The notes beneath the pieces are model-generated. The model saw only the letters and a program-made list of their open reading frames with translations. It ran no database searches and was not told the origin of the DNA. 13,454 bases of DNA, taken from contig FR901058.1 in assembly GCA_000438295.1 (NCBI GenBank), positions 5,064 to 18,517 of the forward strand, read 5' to 3'. This document shows, one piece after another, positions 7,434-13,454 of the stretch (its first letter is position 1; each line of letters opens with the position of its first letter). The translations under genes and the position numbers were made by a program. Source of the stretch: Clostridium sp. CAG:451 (lineage in GTDB: Bacteria; Bacillota_I; Bacilli_A; RF39; UBA660).

Positions 7434-7901
7434 TTAATTAACAATATCAATATAATTCATATTAGTATATACAAATATTTTAACTGGTTTATTAATATAA
7501 TCATTCATTTTATTTATATTGAGTGATAGATTATCTACAGTAATAGCTTTTCTTTCATTATCAAGATAATACTCAACGGCTGCTGTTACATTATGAATAA
7601 AATGCTCAGGAGTTTTATTATCATATATATTAATAACATTTCCCTGTATTATTTTTCCGTTTTTCATAATAAATAAATTTAGATTTCTCTTTTCTTTACT
7701 CTTTAAATATTCATTTAACGAAAAAACAAGCATAATGATAATGAAGGTACTACAAATCCCTTCAAATATAAGATAACTAACATCAATAGCATCAAACCCA
7801 TTAGATACAAACCATACTATTAAAAAAAGAAATACTGAAACCAATATTATCATTTGAAATAAACTTCCACTACAATCTTCGTCATGATAATTAATTCTCA
7901 T
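7434..7901 (-). CDS. Hypothetical two-helix membrane protein (155 aa)
   Basis: I do not recognise this protein. Residues about 16-35 (QMIILVSVFLFLIVWFVSNG) and 43-63 form two hydrophobic helices, probably a hairpin. They are followed by a cytoplasmic-type basic stretch (KSKEKR) and a C-terminal domain of about 90 residues with alternating beta-like pattern (NGKIIQGNVINIY, AAVEYYLDNERKAITV, KPVKIFVYTN). A two-helix anchor plus a small beta domain recalls DUF3592-like proteins, but this is only a general resemblance. The ATG has an in-frame TAA directly before it and no clear ribosome-binding site. The ISL3 fragment begins 13 bases upstream, so the native promoter has probably been lost. Confidence 0.6.
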   Translation of the reverse strand: MRINYHDEDCSGSLFQMIILVSVFLFLIVWFVSNGFDAIDVSYLIFEGICSTFIIIMLVFSLNEYLKSKEKRNLNLFIMKNGKIIQGNVINIYDNKTPEHFIHNVTAAVEYYLDNERKAITVDNLSLNINKMNDYINKPVKIFVYTNMNYIDIVN

Positions 7902-7913
7902 TTAACATCATCA

Positions 7914-8866
7914 TCTACTGACATTGTCGACTTTCACAAGAAAATATCTAATGATATTCGTAGATTTGTCGACTAAAGATTCCGAAAAAAATATTGCTGA
8001 AAGAAATAATATTTCTACTAATTCAGTAAACAGAATTTTAGATGATATTTCTGACGATAAATATGTTAAAAATAATGATTCTCTTCCTACATCTTTTGGA
8101 ATAGATGAATTTTCTGCAACTAAAGATACTATTTCTAAGCTTGCTTTTATTATTGTTAATCAAGAATCAAGGAATGTCTTTGATATTAATAATTCTAGAC
8201 TTTCAAAGGATATTTATGAATACTTTTCTAGATATCAAAGGACTGATAGAATGAAGGTTAAGTTTATTACTATGGACTTATGTATTAATGCACAGACTCT
8301 TTCCTAAAGCCGCTTTAATCCCTGATAGATTTAATATAGTTCTTCAAATTAGAAATACTTTAGATAAAACTAGAATAAGTTTATGTAAAAAATCTAACCC
8401 TAACTATAATAAACTTAAAAAATATTGGAAATTAATTCTTAAAAATGAAGATGACTTAGATAAAGATAATAAAAAATACTCTAAAAATTTTAATAAGGAA
8501 ATGTCTCAATATGATATCGTCCAATATCTTATAAATACTGATGACACTCTATACTATACTTGCAATTTATATCAAGGCATTATCAAATCTATTAATAATC
8601 GTGATAAAAATAAATTTCTAAATATTATTCATAGTGTAGATAAGAAGAAATTAAATAAGTATTCTAAAACAGCTATTAAAACATTTTTAAACTTTGAAAA
8701 CTACATTGTTAATGCTTTTGATTATGAACTATCTAACTGATTAGTTGAAGGTACTAATAACATTATTAAGCAACTTAAGCATAATGCATGTGGTTATAGA
8801 AAATTCACTCATTTAAAAGCTAGAGTTATGCTTGTAAAAGGCATTTATAATCCTCTTGTTACATAA
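7914..8866 (+). pseudogene. ISL3-family transposase, truncated and frameshifted
   Basis: The transposase (a DDE/D enzyme moving the IS) is recognisable in pieces. Residues STDIVDFHKKISNDIRR are followed by a 14-base deletion relative to copy 2 (at about 7968), which shifts the frame. A long piece carries SEKNIAERNNISTNSVNRIL (helix-turn-helix) and GIDEF (first catalytic Asp), then reaches KVKFITMDL (second Asp). A second shift near 8285 loses a few codons. FPKAALIPDRFNIV is the usual segment after the second Asp. A TGA (8738-8740) stands where the family has Gly, and LVEGTNN then gives the catalytic Glu. The reading ends at TAA 8866. At least three lesions plus the missing zinc-finger N-terminus make it dead. 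Confidence 0.88.
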
Positions 8867-8900
8867 CAAAAGAAGACTATTTCTAGTCCTCTTCATCAAT

Positions 8901-9092
8901 TCATTTATCATTAGTTTTTGGTTTCACCAACACTACTTGACATTGAACCATTTTTGCTACGAAATAATGTATTGTTGTAGCTTCAAATACCCCTAAAAAT
9001 AAATAATACCAAAACCCTTCAATTTGCATATTTTCTCTACATATAATACCTAAGTATACAAGCATATATAAACCAAAACAAAGTTTCTTACT
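8901..9092 (-). pseudogene. Small membrane protein, start lost and 3' end overrun by ISL3
   Basis: Read on the minus strand from 9092 this frame gives SKKLCFGLYMLVYLGIICRE and then FWYYLFLGVFEATTIHYFVA, two hydrophobic helices, before it crosses the IS end at 8949 and stops inside the IS. The codon before SKKL is ATA, where an ATG would be expected. The first ATG left is at 9065. The frame overlaps the stop of the 38-residue ORF just upstream, like a translationally coupled pair. I do not recognise the family. The original C-terminus is unknown. Confidence 0.5.
8923..8949 (+). repeat. ISL3 copy 1 right terminal inverted repeat (IRR)
   Basis: The reverse complement starts GGTTCAATGTCAAGTAGTG and continues TTGGTGAA. 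Aligned with the left end of copy 2, 20 of the first 26 positions agree, including GGTTC, TAGTG and TGGTGA. The gene of the neighbouring small membrane protein resumes at 8950. Confidence 0.75.
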
Positions 9093-9208
9093 TATTTAAC
9101 TTTATGTGACATTAAATACATTCCGGCTGCTATACAAATCCCTATATAAGTTTCAAATATTAACACTGTTATTAATATAATCTTATTTTCTTTAATCCAT
9201 TTATTCAT
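9092..9208 (-). CDS. Tiny membrane protein (38 aa) behind the Ca2+ ATPase
   Basis: This short ORF encodes MNKWIKENKIILI, then a hydrophobic helix (ILITVLIFETYIGICIAAGM) and a basic tail SHKVK. It lies 39 bases downstream of the Ca2+ ATPase stop on the same strand with no terminator between. A weak purine-rich site (GTAAGAAA) precedes the ATG. The single helix with charged flanks looks like a real membrane miniprotein, such as a pump-associated peptide, but I know no family match. It could instead be the N-terminal half of one gene whose second half (8901-9092) lies in another frame. Confidence 0.45.
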   Translation of the reverse strand: MNKWIKENKIILITVLIFETYIGICIAAGMYLMSHKVK

Positions 9209-9247
9209 AATTTCTTACTCATGACATCTTAAAAAACTTTATATATT

Positions 9248-11797
9248 TTAATCTTTAAACCATTTTACTAAAAGTGGCTTAATTAATTCGTAAACGAATA
9301 TTGCCATAAAGTTTATTAAAAATACTACTAATATCAAACTAATATTTATCGATGTTATACTTATTAATTCTCCAACTGGTGTAATGAACACTACAAGTTC
9401 AATTAAAAGTATTAATAATAATCCATAGTTCATTGTTTTATTAGAAAATAGTCCTTGTTTAACAACTGACTCTTTTAAGTTTCTACAAGATATTGAATAA
9501 ACTATCTCCTGAACAACCATTGAAAGAAGTGCTAAAGACATAGCAGTCTCTTGCCCATACACTTTTAAACTAATAAAGTAAGTAAGAACTACAAATATAG
9601 TTTCAATGATAGCTGAAGACGCTATACAAGATTTTATAAATGGTGTAAATAACGATTTATTAATGCCCCTTGGCTTTTTATTCATTATACCATCTTCACT
9701 CTTTTCAAAAGATAAACATATACTAGGAATAGAATCAGTTACCAAATCAATAAATAAAATATAAATTGGTAATAAAATTGTTGTTTTAGCAAATAGTCCT
9801 ATTATAATAGTAAATATTTCAGCAAAATTACTTGATAGTGAAAATACAATATTATTTCTAATGTTATTATATATTCTTCTTCCTTCTTCAACAGCAACAA
9901 CTATTGTTGAAAAAGAATCATCCATTAAGACTATATCTGATGCAGACTTTGTAACATCAGTACCTGTAATACCCATTCCAACACCAACATGAGCATCTTT
10001 AATTGCCGGAGCATCATTGACTCCATCTCCAGTCATTGCTACTATTTTTCCACTATTTTGAAGAGCAAAAACAATTCTTTCTTTATGAGATGGATTAACT
10101 CTTGCATACACAGAATATTGTTTAACGATATTTTTTAGTTCTGTATCATTATACTTATCAAGTTCACTTCCAAGTATTGCTTCATTATCATTATCTATGA
10201 TTCCAACATCTTTGGCAATAGCAATTGCTGTATCTATAGAGTCTCCTGTAATCATTATTGGTCTAATACCAGCATTTTTACATAAAATGACGCTTTCCTT
10301 AACACTTTCTCTTGGTGGATCTATCATTCCTAAAATACCAGCAAACAATAAATTATTTTCCTCTTTTTCTAATTCTTTAATATTTTTTGGTATATAATCT
10401 AATTTTTTATAAGCAAAACCTAAAGTTCTTAAAGCATTTTTAGAAAGATTCTTAACTTTATCTAATACTTCTTGTTTTTCAGTCTTAGATAAATTTACTT
10501 TTTCAATTAAAGAGTCCATACTACCTTTACATAATATATATAAATCATTATCAATCTTATTTAAAGTAGTAAACATCTTTCTATCACTATCAAAAGGTAT
10601 ATCTAATATTCTCTCACATTTTTTTCTCAATTTAAGAGGATCAATTTTTTTATTATATAGATAATCATATAAACAAGTTTCGGTTGGATCACCTACATAT
10701 TTTTCTTCATAAATGAGACCATCATTACAAAGAGCGCATATATAATTAAGCATTTTTTCATCTATTACATATTCTTCTTTGACAGTCATTTTATTTTGCG
10801 TTATAGTACCTGTCTTATCAGAGCAAATAATATCTATTGCTCCAAGTGTTTCTACAGCTTGCATTTGTTTTACTACCGTTTTCTTTTTTGCTAAATTGGA
10901 TATTCCAACAGATAGTGTTATTGTAATTACAGTTGGTAGTCCTTCAGGAATAGCTGCTACTGCGAGTGATGAGCATAGCATTATAATTTCGAGTATCGTG
11001 TATTTATTAATTAAAGCTAGAATAAATATAAAAACTAAAATAATAAATACTATAAATGTAATTTTTTTGGAAAGTTCTTTTATTTTTAATTGTAATGGTG
11101 TTTCTATTCTATCAATTTCATTTAATGATAAAGCAATTTTACCTATCTCAGTATTTTTCCCTGTACTTATAACTATACCAGTACATTTTCCATTAGTAAT
11201 ACTTGTTCCTAAAAAGAGCATGTTTTTTTGTTCTTGAAGAATTAAGTTTTCTTTTAAAATATAGGCATTTTTTTGAACTGGAACGCTTTCACCAGTTAGT
11301 GCTGATTCATCTACTTTTAAACTTTCACATGAAAGTATTCTAATATCAGCAGGAACTGTTTCTCCTGATTCTAAATATATTATATCCCCAGGAACTAATT
11401 CTTTGGTGTTTATTACTATTATTTTGTCATTTCTTTTAACTTTACAAGTACTAGTTTCATATTTTTTTAAATCTTTTAATAATAAAGTAGCTTTTTCTTC
11501 TTGTATAAATCCAACAATTGCATTTATGAAAACTACAAAAATAATGACAATAGTATCAGTATATTCATGGGAATAAAAATACCCATAAAGATATAAAAGT
11601 AAGGCAACTACTAACAATATGATAATCATAGTATCATTAAATTGTTTTAGAAATCTTAAAATCCAAGGTGTTTTCTTTTTACTCAGAATAATATTTTGTC
11701 CATAATCATTTAATCTTTTCTCCGTTTCTTTACTATCTAATCCATCAATATTACTATTTAAAATTTTAAATACTTCTTCTTCGTTTTTGGAATACAA
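9248..11797 (-). CDS. P2A-type Ca2+-transporting ATPase
   Basis: This cation-translocating ATPase of the SERCA/PMR1/LMCA1 group exports Ca2+ from the cytoplasm. Its 849 residues are typical of bacterial members. An N-terminal cation-ATPase domain (about 1-70) is followed by TGES (168-171) and by M4 with PEGLP (284-288), whose Glu285 is a Ca2+ ligand. The phosphorylated aspartate is in DKTGT (Asp327). KGS (424-426) is in the ATP pocket, TGD is at 518-520 and GDGVND at 590-595. M5 holds Asn657 and Glu660. M6 reads D684-L-V-T687-D688, so the usual Asn is Asp here. The start is TTG with GGAGGAG eight bases ahead. Two ISL3 remnants flank the locus, and two small membrane ORFs follow it. Base use is like its neighbours. 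Ca2+ is the family expectation; another cation is possible. Confidence 0.92.
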   Translation of the reverse strand: MYSKNEEEVFKILNSNIDGLDSKETEKRLNDYGQNIILSKKKTPWILRFLKQFNDTMIIILLVVALLLYLYGYFYSHEYTDTIVIIFVVFINAIVGFIQEEKATLLLKDLKKYETSTCKVKRNDKIIVINTKELVPGDIIYLESGETVPADIRILSCESLKVDESALTGESVPVQKNAYILKENLILQEQKNMLFLGTSITNGKCTGIVISTGKNTEIGKIALSLNEIDRIETPLQLKIKELSKKITFIVFIILVFIFILALINKYTILEIIMLCSSLAVAAIPEGLPTVITITLSVGISNLAKKKTVVKQMQAVETLGAIDIICSDKTGTITQNKMTVKEEYVIDEKMLNYICALCNDGLIYEEKYVGDPTETCLYDYLYNKKIDPLKLRKKCERILDIPFDSDRKMFTTLNKIDNDLYILCKGSMDSLIEKVNLSKTEKQEVLDKVKNLSKNALRTLGFAYKKLDYIPKNIKELEKEENNLLFAGILGMIDPPRESVKESVILCKNAGIRPIMITGDSIDTAIAIAKDVGIIDNDNEAILGSELDKYNDTELKNIVKQYSVYARVNPSHKERIVFALQNSGKIVAMTGDGVNDAPAIKDAHVGVGMGITGTDVTKSASDIVLMDDSFSTIVVAVEEGRRIYNNIRNNIVFSLSSNFAEIFTIIIGLFAKTTILLPIYILFIDLVTDSIPSICLSFEKSEDGIMNKKPRGINKSLFTPFIKSCIASSAIIETIFVVLTYFISLKVYGQETAMSLALLSMVVQEIVYSISCRNLKESVVKQGLFSNKTMNYGLLLILLIELVVFITPVGELISITSINISLILVVFLINFMAIFVYELIKPLLVKWFKD

Positions 11798-11823
11798 TTT
11801 TATCTCTCCTCCTATAATATATT

Positions 11824-11847
11824 TTGTAAGTTATTTTTAACTTACAA
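11824..11847. repeat. Perfect 10-bp inverted repeat ahead of the Ca2+ ATPase
   Basis: TTGTAAGTTA and TAACTTACAA are perfect mirror arms around a TTTT loop, centred about 39 bases upstream of the TTG start. The symmetry suggests an operator or a leader hairpin. There is no obvious regulator gene nearby. Confidence 0.6.
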
Positions 11848-11876
11848 TTTATTATTCTTTCTAGTCAATTTTTAAC

Positions 11877-11899
11877 TAACCAAATTTATTTATTGGTTA
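11877..11899. repeat. Second inverted repeat ahead of the Ca2+ ATPase
   Basis: TAACCAA (11877-11883) and TTGGTTA (11893-11899) are perfect 7-bp arms around a 9-base AT loop. It lies 30 bp from the stronger palindrome. In such AT-rich sequence it may be chance. Confidence 0.35.
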
Positions 11900-12040
11900 T
11901 GATACTCTAGTGTTAAAAATATTATTGAAATGTTTTTGTCTATATATTTATACTAATACCATTACTATTCTTCATAACTTATACATCCCTCTGAACATAT
12001 TATAGCAAATAAAAAAGAAAAAAAGTATCTAAATAACTTT

Positions 12041-12067
12041 GGTTCTATAATAAATAGTGCTGGTGAG
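12041..12067 (+). repeat. ISL3 copy 2 left terminal inverted repeat (IRL)
   Basis: It starts GGTTCTATAATAAATAGTG and continues CTGGTGAG. Twenty of the first 26 bases match the reverse complement of the right end of copy 1, which fixes the element boundary. Confidence 0.75.
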
Positions 12068-12252
12068 TAAAATTACTAACACTATTTTTAGTTAATAAAA
12101 AAGAGTCATAACCAGAAACTCATGATACAATATAGTTGACTAAAAAATATTGAAAGAATCTGATTAAATGACTCATACTAATTATACTAAAAAAATATTA
12201 AATATTAAATATTGAAGATGAAAATATATATTTTTACGAAAATTGTTTAGAA

Positions 12253-12687
12253 ATGATAGAAATAAAGGAAATTAAAACAAAAGTATTTCACGGTTACCTT
12301 ACTTATACACCTAAATCATGTCCTAATTGTAAGTGCATAAATCATGACCACAATGATATTATTAAATGGAATTTCAAACGTAATTGTAAAATTAAAATTA
12401 CCAAAGCTTGTAACTACAATACTATTCTTCTTTTAGATAAGCAAAGGTTTTTCTGTAAACATTGTAATAAAACTTTTACTGCCTCTACTGACATTGTCGA
12501 CTTTCACAAGCAAATATCTAATGATACTCGTAGAGCTGTCATATTAGATTTAATGACTAAATATTCCGAAAAAAATATTGCTAAAAGAAATAATATTTCT
12601 ACTAATTCAGTAAACAATTTCTGACGACAAATATGTTAAAAATAATGGCTTTCTTCCTACATCTTTTGGAATAGATGAATTTTCTGC
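12253..12687 (+). pseudogene. ISL3-family transposase N-terminus, frameshifted and truncated
   Basis: The frame from ATG 12253 encodes 123 residues. The N-terminal zinc-binding domain has CPNC (Cys23, Cys26) and CKHC (Cys68, Cys71), typical of ISL3 transposases. It is followed by the helix-turn-helix SEKNIAKRNNISTNSVN (105-121). Compared with copy 1, 14 bases are missing after GTAAACA (about 12616), so the frame meets TGA at 12622. Homology continues out of frame through the GIDEF motif and ends in TTTTCTGC at 12687. The catalytic core is absent. This copy carries the N-terminus that copy 1 lacks. Confidence 0.88.
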
Positions 12688-13399
12688 TAAATCTAAAAAT
12701 GCTGATACTATTAGTTCTAAACTTTCTAATTCTTCTTTAGATAAATAGTTTTTAGCTATAACAACATCCGTCTCTAATATTTTTCCAAGAAGTAAGGCCC
12801 ATATTTTCTTTTTCTGAATTTGCTCTATTATATATAATTTCAGCAGCTGTTTGATGTGATACAGCATAATGCATTTTATTTTGAACCCTTTTAAAAAATT
12901 TAATTGTTGTAGGTGACTTTTTATCATAATCCACACTTGTTGCATAAATATCAGTAACTTTTTGATAAAATCGTCTTTCTGATAATCTGTAACGAATCAT
13001 AATAATCTTCGTCAAAGAGTGCACCATTTGCCATTCTCTTTTTATCTATTATATAACCTTTCTTTGAAAACTCTTTTAATATATAAGTTGCCCATCTTCT
13101 AAATTGTATAGCTCTATCTGAATTGGTTCTATAGCTTACCAAAATAACCATATCTAGATTATAATATAATACATTCCTAGTAATCTCTCTATTTCCCTCT
13201 TTTTGAACTAGTGCATAATTTGCACTAGTTGAATTCTCATTTAATCAAGTTCGGAATATATATTTTTAATATGCTTGGTAACTACTGTTCTATCAACATT
13301 AAAAAGTTCTCCAATAGCTTTCTGTGTTAACCACAAATCTCCATTTTCAAATCTAACTTGAATTCCTTTATTATGTGTTTGTCTTTCAAATAGTGACAT
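12680..13399 (-). pseudogene. RhuM-family (virulence RhuM) gene, frameshifted and 3'-truncated
   Basis: Four pieces on the minus strand join into one RhuM protein. Piece 1 (13399-13241) reads GIQVRFENGDLWLTQKAIGE and LFNVDRTVVTKHIKNIYSELD. One missing T at about 13243 then changes frame. Piece 2 (about 13240-12985) reads NREITRNVLYYNLDMVI and YRTNSDRAIQFRRWAT, with the family core. Piece 3 reads LSERRFYQKVTDIYATSVDY and GQTAAEII-like HQTAAEIIYNRAN, after loss of several codons. Piece 4 (about 12797-12680) reads GKILETDVVIAKNYLSKEEL and FLDLAE. The roughly 70 C-terminal residues are replaced by the ISL3 fragment. RhuM proteins were first noted in a Salmonella pathogenicity island and are common in mobile islands; their biochemical role is not established. 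Confidence 0.88.
13206..13230. repeat. Perfect 10-bp inverted repeat inside the rhuM remnant
   Basis: AACTAGTGCA (13206-13215) and TGCACTAGTT (13221-13230) flank a five-base spacer. The minus strand here codes for ordinary RhuM sequence (NSTSANYALV), so the symmetry may be chance, although a 10-bp perfect stem is notable. Confidence 0.4.
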
Positions 13400-13454
13400 C
13401 CTCCCCCGCCTAAAGAGTGGGGGCTTCCTTTCGTATAAAAGCGAACAGTCGGTT
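13393..13454 (-). mobile_element. Right end of an IS200/IS605-type (TnpB) element, partial
   Basis: Read on the minus strand, the last 62 bases give GGAAGCCCCCACTCTTTAGG then CGGGGGAGGATGTCAC. This is the characteristic GAAGCCCCC-loop-GGGGG-AGGATGTCA right end that follows tnpB in IS200/IS605 and IS607-like elements. The stem is CCCCC (13403-13407) against GGGGG (13419-13423). The frame entering from outside the window reads NRLFAFIRKEAPTL then TAG, which resembles the tail of a TnpB reading frame. In such elements this end also encodes the 3' part of the omegaRNA. The rest of the element lies beyond the window. The element joins the rhuM remnant at its start codon (ATG at 13399). Confidence 0.72.

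Larger units (their letters stand above)
7914..8949 (+). mobile_element. ISL3-family insertion sequence, copy 1, left end missing
   Basis: The right part of an ISL3-type element runs from 7914, where homology to the second copy begins, to the right terminal inverted repeat ending at 8949. The transposase inside is broken. A weak hairpin (8870-8893) follows the transposase stop. The left end, including about the first 78 transposase codons, is gone. At the right the element has entered a small membrane-protein gene read on the minus strand. Confidence 0.8.
11798..12040. other. Intergenic region upstream of the Ca2+ ATPase
   Basis: I see no coding sequence here. The region holds the ATPase ribosome-binding site and two inverted repeats, listed separately. 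A TTGACT hexamer on the minus strand (about 11863-11868) could be a -35 box, but no convincing -10 follows at the right distance. The region ends at the left terminus of the second ISL3 copy, so distal regulatory sequence may have been displaced. Confidence 0.5.
12041..12687 (+). mobile_element. ISL3-family insertion sequence, copy 2, right end missing
   Basis: The left part of an ISL3-type element runs from the terminal repeat at 12041 through a non-coding left end (12041-12252) into the transposase, and breaks off at 12687, where the sequence becomes a rhuM-like gene on the opposite strand. The non-coding part has a sub-terminal hairpin (about 12052-12086, arms AAATAGTG / CACTATTT plus AGTAA / TTACT) and a distant GAGTCAT / ATGACTC pair. 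The 8 bases before it, ATAACTTT, may be one half of the target duplication; the other half is gone. About 204 bases are shared with copy 1 in the same orientation, with about ten substitutions by eye. Confidence 0.8.

Noticed and set aside
8738..8740. In-frame TGA in the ISL3 transposase as a sign of UGA recoding to Trp
   Set aside because: The family has Gly, not Trp, at this position (SNGLVEG-type motif). All intact genes use TGG for Trp, so it is a nonsense mutation in a dead gene.
10779..11237. 152-codon open frame opposite the Ca2+ ATPase
   Set aside because: It mirrors conserved ATPase sequence, including the DKTGT region. The low complexity of the translation and the missing ribosome-binding site mark it as an artefact.
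12052..12086. Hairpin at the left end of ISL3 copy 2 as a riboswitch
   Set aside because: It lies within the IS terminus, overlaps the terminal repeat, and lacks any conserved riboswitch core. A role in transposition or in blocking read-through is more likely.
7914..12687. The two ISL3 pieces as one element split by insertion of the Ca2+ ATPase region
   Set aside because: The pieces overlap by about 204 bases and differ by substitutions and by separate deletions, so they come from two copies.
13393..13454. GC-rich hairpin at the right edge as a CRISPR repeat or a simple terminator
   Set aside because: It occurs once, has no spacer array, lacks a T run after the stem on either side, and matches the known right-end layout of TnpB-bearing elements.

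Overview
This is a strongly AT-rich window from a low-GC Firmicutes/Bacilli-type chromosome. A class B penicillin-binding protein of the Bacillus PbpA/PbpH kind, a Bacillus-type ribosome-assembly GTPase (RbgA/YlqF), a CadC-type repressor and Gram-positive ribosome-binding sites all point that way. A peptidoglycan enzyme argues against a wall-less Mollicute. TGG is used for Trp, every intact gene ends in TAA, and in-frame TGA occurs only in broken genes, so the standard code fits. I cannot name the species; an uncultured gut Bacilli lineage is an inference.

Layout. The left part (1-6680) is ordinary chromosome. It holds a tRNA-Leu(UAG) that lacks its first two bases, then, on the minus strand, a heavy-metal efflux module (cadC-cadA), an ITPase-like NTP pyrophosphatase preceded by a pbpA homologue, a small plus-strand gene, and rbgA. 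Rho-independent terminators and promoters separate the units cleanly. In the cad promoter a palindrome exactly fills the 18 bp between the -35 and -10 boxes.

The right part (about 6720-13454) is accessory and decaying. From left to right it holds: a nucleoside deoxyribosyltransferase-like small protein; the 3' remnant of what looks like a large serine recombinase; an orphan two-helix membrane protein; the right three quarters of an ISL3-family insertion sequence; two tiny membrane ORFs, the second disrupted by that IS; an intact P2A-type Ca2+ ATPase; the left end of a second ISL3 copy; a rhuM-like gene broken by frameshifts and by a deletion that joins it to the IS; and finally the hairpin end of an IS200/IS605-type (TnpB-bearing) element sitting exactly at the rhuM start.

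How it fits together. The cad genes form an autoregulated metal-resistance operon. pbpA and rbgA serve wall elongation and 50S assembly. The Ca2+ ATPase is the only long intact gene between two ISL3 remnants that share about 200 bp in direct orientation, so this locus could be lost by recombination. I found no complete new defence or mobile system. The points most worth following up are the TnpB-element end with its potential guide RNA at the window edge, the small membrane ORFs behind the Ca2+ ATPase, and the palindromes upstream of that ATPase.
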